Source: Lachnospiraceae bacterium UBA3273
GTDB lineage: Bacteria > Bacillota > Clostridia > Lachnospirales > Lachnospiraceae
Reading direction: 5' to 3'
NCBI GenBank assembly: GCA_002362385.1
Contig: DEUB01000002.1
Location: 1 to 55,456 of the forward strand
Length of the DNA stretch: 55,456 nucleotides
In this document: positions 50,502 through 55,456 of the stretch, piece by piece
How the letters are laid out: the number at the start of each line of letters is the position of its first letter
Position numbering within the stretch: position 1 is the first letter of the stretch
Translations under genes and position numbers: made by a program
The notes under the pieces: generated by a model
Databases searched by the model: none
What the model saw: only the letters and a program-made list of their open reading frames with translations
What the model was told of the DNA's origin: nothing

Positions 50502-51755
50502 CTACAACTCCATCCCTCTCGGAAACGCCTCCTTGCGCATAAGCCCCCACATCTTATCTATGTAAGACAAGGTATAGAAATTCTCATAGTAATGATAATA
50601 AAAAGCGCCCTTTAACGTCATACGATAAACGCCCTTTTCTTTTTTAAGAAGCCCTGACAGCCTGGCAAGCCCGAATTCAAGTCCGTACATCTTTTTTAGC
50701 GGAACTCCAAAAAATTTCTCAAAGCCTTCGGGATCCACTTTCGTACTGTAAGCGGTCCAGAACAGATAATATACCATTCTCTGGCGCAGAGCAAAACGGA
50801 TCGTTAAAGATGTGGGAAGCAGCCCCTTATCGATCCGGCCGCAGTATGCTTCTATGGAAAATGTATTGATCTTGAAACGGTCCCGCAAAAGGGTGGTTGC
50901 AGAAGCGCCGAAACCAAGGAAATTATCCCTGGTCATGGAAGAATACCTAAGATTTTCTCCTTTGGAGAAGGTCCAGATGGAATCACGGATATAGTCCTTA
51001 CCCAGGCAATAAGCGGTAATCTCATCCAAAAGCTTCCGTTTTTCCTTCTTTGCCATGGCACGGACAGGACTTTTCGTAAATGTAAAATCTATAAAGGGAT
51101 AGATGGCAATGTGATTTGCCCCGTTGGAAAAAGCAGCGTCGATATCTGACTTTAAATCTTCAAGGGTCTGTTCCGGAAGCGCAAAGATAAAGTCCATGGA
51201 AACCGTTTCAAAAGAAACGGTCCTTAAAGCATTGTTTATAGCGGAAATGTCCACATCCTTGCGTCCTAAAACCGCCTGGTATTTTTTTAAAAAAGACTGA
51301 ATCCCGATGCTGATCTTATTCACGCCCGCAGCTTTTAAAGTCTGTAAAAGAGAAATATTTACATTATCCGGGTGCAGCTCTACGCCAATACCATCCGTTA
51401 TGATAAAATGTTCTTCAATGGCTTCGATGATCTCATTTATCCTGTCTGCGGCAAGGGCAGGTGTTCCGCCTCCAAAGTACAGACTGGTAACCGGCTTTTT
51501 GCCCTTTATCTGATTTCCCACCATATGGATCTCTTTTATAAGTGCGTCAATATATTGATTGCAGACCTCTTTGGAATAAATTTCCTTACAATAGGGACAA
51601 AAATTACAAATGCTTTTGCAGAAGGGGATATGAACATATAATCCTAAATCACGGCATTCCTCAAAAGGAAGCTCACTGTCATATTCACTTGTAAAAATAA
51701 ACGGTTTTGTAGAACGTGTCAGCCACATTCTGGTCAGATCCGTAATCGCGCTCAT
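50502..51755 (-). CDS. HemN/HemW-like radical SAM protein
   Basis: This 417-residue protein has the HemN-type radical SAM motif YVHIPFCKSICNFCPYC (C46, C50, C53 with an extra Cys at 56) and then FGGGTPA, ELHPDNVN and ISIGIQSFLKKYQAVLGRK, as in coproporphyrinogen III oxidase-like proteins and the heme chaperone HemW. The C-terminal HemN domain is present but divergent. It lies 7 bp after another radical SAM gene and downstream of SAH hydrolase, so a specialised methylation or modification pathway is as likely as heme work. Function unassigned. Confidence 0.83.
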   Translation of the reverse strand: MSAITDLTRMWLTRSTKPFIFTSEYDSELPFEECRDLGLYVHIPFCKSICNFCPYCKEIYSKEVCNQYIDALIKEIHMVGNQIKGKKPVTSLYFGGGTPALAADRINEIIEAIEEHFIITDGIGVELHPDNVNISLLQTLKAAGVNKISIGIQSFLKKYQAVLGRKDVDISAINNALRTVSFETVSMDFIFALPEQTLEDLKSDIDAAFSNGANHIAIYPFIDFTFTKSPVRAMAKKEKRKLLDEITAYCLGKDYIRDSIWTFSKGENLRYSSMTRDNFLGFGASATTLLRDRFKINTFSIEAYCGRIDKGLLPTSLTIRFALRQRMVYYLFWTAYSTKVDPEGFEKFFGVPLKKMYGLEFGLARLSGLLKKEKGVYRMTLKGAFYYHYYENFYTLSYIDKMWGLMRKEAFPRGMEL

Positions 51756-51762
51756 AGCTCTC

Positions 51763-52665
51763 CTATATGTATTTTAAATATGTCATCAGCATCTCCAGGA
51801 TTATCCTGATATTACCGCGGAACAAAAGGGTATACTCGGCCACAAAAAAATAACCGCATTTTTCGCACAGACCTTCTACCTCAATGCAGCGCCCGCAGGT
51901 GCTCAATTTACCGTTTTCCATTACCACGCACTGATAGCAGGGCGTAGGAAAGCTATTCCGGATCAAGTAAGGAAAAGCGCTTTTTAAATTAAAGACCGGC
52001 GCGCCCTCTTTCATCATTTCTGCAATCACATTACAGCAGACGGCTTTTTCCCCCGGGCTTAGCGAAAGCTCCTTTGTATCGGGATAGGGGGTATGAAAGT
52101 TAAAGGAAACCGCACGGACATTGGGCATTTCCTTTGCCTTTCTGCATACATCCCGGATTCCCCTTTTATTGATCTGATTGACAGCCATATAAAAGCAGAT
52201 ATTGTCCGAGGTGGCATTTCGGATATTTTCCATAATGGTATCATAGGTATCGCCCCGTATTTTATTATGCTGCAGGCGGTTGCCGTCCAAGCTTAACAGG
52301 ATCAGATCGGCTTCCGGCAGATCAATGGGAAATGTACCGTTTGTTACCACATTTACGATCAAAAATCCCATTTTTTTGACTTCTGATACCAGATCGCGCA
52401 GGCTCTTTCCCTCATCCTTCCACAAAAAGGTTTCGCCGCCGCAGAAAAACAGGATGCGGATGCCCATATCATACAGCTGCCGCATCTCCTTTTTAATCTG
52501 CCTGTAAGGATAGACAACAGCGGTAATATTGTTTACCGAACAATGCTTGCATTTTAAATTACATTTATCCGTTAGGATTATAGTGCCGAGAATGGGATCT
52601 TTTTTCTTAAAAAGAACAGTCTTGATCCCAAACCCGGCAAAATATGCAAAAGAGGATAATTTCAT
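51763..52665 (-). CDS. Radical SAM protein, possibly membrane-associated
   Basis: This 300-residue enzyme has CNLKCKHC (C35, C39, C42) in LTDKCNLKCKHCSVNN, then FFCGGETFLW as the glycine-rich SAM motif. A C-terminal Cys cluster (CYQCVV, TCGRC, CEKCGYFF) suggests auxiliary metal binding. The N-terminus (LSSFAYFAGFGIKTVLFKK) and the last 25 residues (LLFRGNIRIILEMLMTYLKYI) are amphipathic, as in enzymes that act near the membrane. It is flanked by SAH hydrolase and a HemN-like radical SAM gene. Substrate unknown. GGAG lies 7 nt before the ATG. Confidence 0.85.
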   Translation of the reverse strand: MKLSSFAYFAGFGIKTVLFKKKDPILGTIILTDKCNLKCKHCSVNNITAVVYPYRQIKKEMRQLYDMGIRILFFCGGETFLWKDEGKSLRDLVSEVKKMGFLIVNVVTNGTFPIDLPEADLILLSLDGNRLQHNKIRGDTYDTIMENIRNATSDNICFYMAVNQINKRGIRDVCRKAKEMPNVRAVSFNFHTPYPDTKELSLSPGEKAVCCNVIAEMMKEGAPVFNLKSAFPYLIRNSFPTPCYQCVVMENGKLSTCGRCIEVEGLCEKCGYFFVAEYTLLFRGNIRIILEMLMTYLKYI

Positions 52666-52705
52666 ATGCAGTCTCCATGGACAGACAGATCCGCCTGTGC
52701 TTTTA

Positions 52706-53944
52706 TCAACCGTACAGATATTTTTCCTGTTCAGGCGTTAATACGTCAATTTCTTTTCCAAGGAAGTTTAATTTCCTGATGGCAACATCCCGGTCCACTT
52801 CTTCGGGTACATCAATGAGTTTTTCTATAAGGGTATCGCCTTTTTCCACCAGATACTTGGCGGATAATGCCTGAATGGCAAAGCTCATGTCCATGATCTC
52901 CGCAGGGTGTCCGTCGCCGCAGGCAAGATTGACCAGTCTGCCTTCTCCAAGGACGCAGAGAATATTTCCGTTGGATAATTCATAACCCATAATATTCTTA
53001 CGCATTTCTTTAGAAGAAACCGCAATTTCACGGAGCCTTGCCATATTGATCTCACAATCGAAATGGCCCGCGTTACAAAGGATAGCGCCATCCTTCATTT
53101 CCATGAAATCCTCTTCATCAATAACCTTATCGCAGCCGGTAACGGTCACAAAGAAGTCGCCGTATTTCGCAGCCTTTTTCATGGGCATTACGTCAAAGCC
53201 GTCCATAACCGCTTCGATAGCTTTTACCGGATCGATTTCCGTTACGATAACCCGTGCACCCAGTCCTTTTGCCCTCATGGCAGTCCCTTTGCCGCACCAG
53301 CCATAGCCTGCCACAACAACGGTTTTTCCCGCTACGATCAGGTTGGTCGTGCGGTTGATGCCGTCCCATACGGACTGGCCTGTGCCGTATCTGTTGTCAA
53401 AGAAATGCTTACACTGCGCATTATTTACACGCACCATGGGGAACTTAAGCTTCCCTGCACGATTCATAGTCTCCAGCCGGATAATGCCCGTTGTAGTCTC
53501 CTCGCATCCGCCGATGACCTGGGGGATCAGATCCGTAAATTCCGTATGCATCATATTTACCAGATCGCCGCCGTCGTCAATGATAATGTTAGGACCTACC
53601 TTTAATACCTGACGGATGTGATGATTATATTCTTCATCCGTGGCATCATACCATGCATGAACTTCAAGGCCGGCTTTTACTAAGGCTGCCGCCACATCGT
53701 CCTGTGTGGATAAGGGGTTGGATCCCGTTACATACATCTCTGCACCGCCCGCTTTTAATACCTTGCAAAGGTAAGCCGTCTTTGCCTCTAAGTGAACAGA
53801 CAAAGCTACCTTTTTTCCTGCAAAGGGTTTCGTTTTTTCAAATTCCGCCTCCAGGGTCCTGAGCAGATCGCAGTTTCTCTTTACCCATTCAATTTTCTGC
53901 TCTCCGCTGGGAGCCAGATTAATGTCTCTGATTTCGCTGCTCAT
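52706..53944 (-). CDS. ahcY: Adenosylhomocysteinase (SAH hydrolase)
   Basis: This 412-residue enzyme splits S-adenosylhomocysteine into adenosine and homocysteine, using bound NAD+. Visible motifs are the NAD loop GYGWCGKGTAMRAKGLGARVIVTEIDP, the substrate-binding DDGGDLV, EETTTGI, NNAQCKHFFDNRYGTGQS and the C-terminal LTPEQEKYLYG. It lacks the insertion of about 40 residues seen in many bacterial forms and ends in YLYG rather than YRY. GGAGG is 7 nt before the ATG at 53944; a longer frame exists. It is 40 bp upstream of a radical SAM gene, which suggests removal of SAH made by that pathway. Confidence 0.94.
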   Translation of the reverse strand: MSSEIRDINLAPSGEQKIEWVKRNCDLLRTLEAEFEKTKPFAGKKVALSVHLEAKTAYLCKVLKAGGAEMYVTGSNPLSTQDDVAAALVKAGLEVHAWYDATDEEYNHHIRQVLKVGPNIIIDDGGDLVNMMHTEFTDLIPQVIGGCEETTTGIIRLETMNRAGKLKFPMVRVNNAQCKHFFDNRYGTGQSVWDGINRTTNLIVAGKTVVVAGYGWCGKGTAMRAKGLGARVIVTEIDPVKAIEAVMDGFDVMPMKKAAKYGDFFVTVTGCDKVIDEEDFMEMKDGAILCNAGHFDCEINMARLREIAVSSKEMRKNIMGYELSNGNILCVLGEGRLVNLACGDGHPAEIMDMSFAIQALSAKYLVEKGDTLIEKLIDVPEEVDRDVAIRKLNFLGKEIDVLTPEQEKYLYG

Positions 53945-54297
53945 AAATCTTCCTCCATACATTATTATTTTATATTAGTTTACCTTTTACTTTTTATGCT
54001 TGCAAGACCTTTTGTCCACTCCATTTATTATATTTTCTTGCAATTTGGCTAATTTGCTTAAAGTTTTAGGGATTTTTCTTGTAAAAGTGAACAAAAACTT
54101 TTCTGTGCCCGTGAACACTCCATCATAAACGCAAAAAACTTTGAAGAATTTTATTTTACATTTATACAAAATGCCCATAATTCGACGGGAATTTCAGCAT
54201 TTTTAAAATTTGCCTTTTATTTTGAAAAGTATTATGATACAGAAAAGTTGAAAACCAAATTCAATCAATCACCAAACCAAAAACCTTAGTAAACAAA
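53945..54297. other. Intergenic region upstream of SAH hydrolase
   Basis: About 350 bp of AT-rich DNA without a gene. TTGCAA-17-TAAACT (minus strand) near 53,975-54,005 is a weak promoter candidate. GTGAACA occurs twice (54088, 54111) as a direct repeat. I see no SAH- or SAM-riboswitch-like GC-rich fold. Confidence 0.4.
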
Positions 54298-54340
54298 GGC
54301 TGCTGTATTTGATTTTTCTAATACGGCAGCCCTTTTGTTT
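54298..54340 (-). terminator. Intrinsic terminator of the dehydrogenase gene
   Basis: GGCTGCTGTATT (54298-54309) pairs with AATACGGCAGCC (54320-54331), with one G-T wobble and a 10-nt loop. On the minus strand it is followed by TTTGTTT; on the + strand by TTTTGTTT. It lies about 26 bp after the dehydrogenase stop codon. Confidence 0.8.
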
Positions 54341-54356
54341 ATGTAAATTATTTCCT

Positions 54357-55316
54357 TTATCCGTTTACGATATTTCTTTTTTCTCCCCTTTGAAAGGCTT
54401 CGATATTTTTATAAACCTCCATGGCGAGCCGTGTGCGCGCCTCCGTACTTGCCCATGCCATATGGGGCGTAATGATAAGCCTTTCGCTGTCTTTGATCTT
54501 TCCCAACGGATTGTCCTGCGCTATGGGTTCCTTTTCCAGAACATCCAATCCGGCTGCATAAATTTCTCCTTCCGTTAAAGCCGTATACAGATCCTTATTG
54601 TTTACCACCGGTCCTCTTGCCACGTTAATAAGAATAGCCGTCTTTTTCATTTTCTTCATAGCTTCCAGATCGATCAGGTCTTTGGTCAGATCGGACAGCG
54701 GGCAATGAACGGAAATGAAATCCGACCGCTTTAACAGATCGTCAAATTCCACCCTTTCATATTCCGTACTGCTGTTTTTGCCCGTAACGGAATAATAGAC
54801 CACATGACAGCCGAAGCCCTCTGCAATCCTCGCCGTTCTTTTGCCGATATTCCCAAGGCCGATAATGCCCCATGTTTTTCCTTCCAGCTCCGCAAAGGGC
54901 CTGTCAAAATTGGAAAATCGGTCCTGATTTCCGTATGTACCGGATTTCACATAGTTATCATAAAAGGGAAGGCGCTCCAACAGATATAACGCCATGGCAA
55001 AGGTGTGCTGGGCAACTGCTGCCGTAGAATAATCGACTACATTTGCCACCCCTATTCCCCGGCTTTTGCAATACTCCAAATCCACATTATCATAACCTGT
55101 TGCAAACTCACAGATTAACTTTACATTGGGGGCATCCTTTAATGTAGCTTCATTCATTCCGGCTTTATTAGCAACAATAATATCTGCGTCTTTGACACGT
55201 TCTGCCACCTCCGAGGTCAGAGTATTTCCATAATAGGTAACATTTCCCAACTTTTCATAAATGGACAGATCAATATCATCTCCGATACTTTTCTGCTCTA
55301 ATACAACAATATTCAT
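54357..55316 (-). CDS. D-2-hydroxyacid dehydrogenase (NAD-dependent)
   Basis: This 319-residue enzyme belongs to the D-isomer-specific 2-hydroxyacid dehydrogenase family (glycerate/hydroxypyruvate or lactate type). The NAD loop is WGIIGLGNIGKRTARIAEGFGCHVVYYS (GxGxxG). The catalytic residues lie in NVARGPVVN (Arg, near 232), DVLEKEP (Glu) and ITPHMAWAS (His, near 286). The substrate may be hydroxypyruvate, glyoxylate or a related 2-oxoacid; no ACT domain is present, so it is not the long form of SerA. AAGGAAAGGA precedes the ATG. Confidence 0.92.
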   Translation of the reverse strand: MNIVVLEQKSIGDDIDLSIYEKLGNVTYYGNTLTSEVAERVKDADIIVANKAGMNEATLKDAPNVKLICEFATGYDNVDLEYCKSRGIGVANVVDYSTAAVAQHTFAMALYLLERLPFYDNYVKSGTYGNQDRFSNFDRPFAELEGKTWGIIGLGNIGKRTARIAEGFGCHVVYYSVTGKNSSTEYERVEFDDLLKRSDFISVHCPLSDLTKDLIDLEAMKKMKKTAILINVARGPVVNNKDLYTALTEGEIYAAGLDVLEKEPIAQDNPLGKIKDSERLIITPHMAWASTEARTRLAMEVYKNIEAFQRGEKRNIVNG

Positions 55317-55356
55317 ACGCTTATCCTTTCCTTATGTTTTTATTCGGAATAAAGAT

Positions 55357-55455
55357 TTACAAGTAATGTTTCTTATAGAAGATATCCAGAAAAAATTTAT
55401 TCAACTGAATATCGTTATCATCCCAATCCCGTTCTTTTTTATTTTTAATAAAATA
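55357..55455 (-). CDS. C-terminus of a gene continuing beyond the window
   Basis: An open frame runs from the window edge to a TAA, giving about 32 residues ending KKERDWDDNDIQLNKFFLDI... No stop occurs before the edge, and the composition is plausible for protein. The gene starts to the right of this window and the family cannot be told. It would lie 40 bp upstream of the dehydrogenase on the same strand. Confidence 0.4.
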   Translation of the reverse strand, partial: YFIKNKKERDWDDNDIQLNKFFLDIFYKKHYL

Positions 55456-55456
55456 A

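Noticed and set aside
53945..54297. SAH riboswitch before SAH hydrolase
   Set aside because: No conserved GC-rich fold seen; only weak AT-rich repeats.
1..55456. CRISPR arrays, tRNA or rRNA genes
   Set aside because: No regularly spaced repeats with unique spacers, no cloverleaf-type motifs and no rRNA-like conserved stretches were recognised on reading both strands.

Overview
The window looks like chromosome of a low-to-mid GC Gram-positive anaerobe, most likely a gut Lachnospiraceae-type clostridium. The reasons are strong AGGAGG-type ribosome binding sites, sigma-A promoters, many intrinsic terminators, a reverse rubrerythrin with rubredoxin next to a PerR-like regulator, an NSS-family amino-acid symporter, and DUF4173/DUF2975 proteins. 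No rRNA, tRNA, CRISPR array, integrase or insertion sequence was seen. Assignments come from reading motifs and residues by eye; no database search was run. Layout: (1) 0.2-2.3 kb holds an EF-G-like GTPase on the + strand. (2) 2.4-14.2 kb, all on the minus strand, is an AT-rich restriction island in transcription order: DUF4143 ATPase, Fic protein, hsdM, a small ORF whose start appears to be ACG, hsdS with an abnormal C-terminus, a zinc-ribbon plus EDxHD-like nuclease, an unrecognised protein, and hsdR. (3) 14.4-20.2 kb is a response regulator - ABC ATPase - permease - histidine kinase operon resembling peptide-antibiotic sensing/immunity systems, followed by a lipoprotein and a small membrane protein. 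(4) 20.2-28.4 kb is mostly housekeeping: AI-2E transporter, RluA-type pseudouridine synthase, two GNATs, RarA and a second two-component system. (5) 28.6-29.8 kb on the + strand is a peroxide-stress cluster of PerR-like regulator, reverse rubrerythrin and rubredoxin. (6) 30.2-33.4 kb carries a chemoreceptor and a zinc-ribbon membrane protein. The most interesting stretch is 33.4-39.7 kb. A 76-residue peptide made almost entirely of a 17-residue Cys-rich repeat (SACGSACG...) is followed by a radical SAM/SPASM maturase, a nitroreductase, a flavin/ferredoxin protein and a SirTM-type sirtuin whose catalytic His is replaced by Gln. The genes are packed head to tail, with an HxlR regulator divergent and a perfect 22-bp dyad between them. 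The macrodomain hydrolase that normally partners SirTM lies one gene further on, separated by a second DUF4143 ATPase. I read this as a RiPP-like peptide pathway joined to an ADP-ribosylation module. Next comes an ABC-F ribosome-protection gene (39.7-41.6 kb) with a consensus promoter, a long leader, a start-stop mini-ORF and a terminator-type hairpin, which is an antibiotic-responsive attenuator layout. From 41.7 to 48.5 kb there are an NSS symporter, a LysR regulator, a NUDIX protein, a DUF2975-HTH-DUF4173 operon with twin palindromic operators, an HTH protein and Ogt. From 48.6 to 50.4 kb there is a RelE/Phd toxin-antitoxin pair with a duplicated antitoxin fragment, an iteron-like cluster of TGAGACT motifs and an internally deleted AlbA_2-type ATPase. 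From 50.5 to 55.3 kb, SAH hydrolase leads two radical SAM genes, and a D-2-hydroxyacid dehydrogenase follows; the C-terminus of a further gene runs off the right edge.
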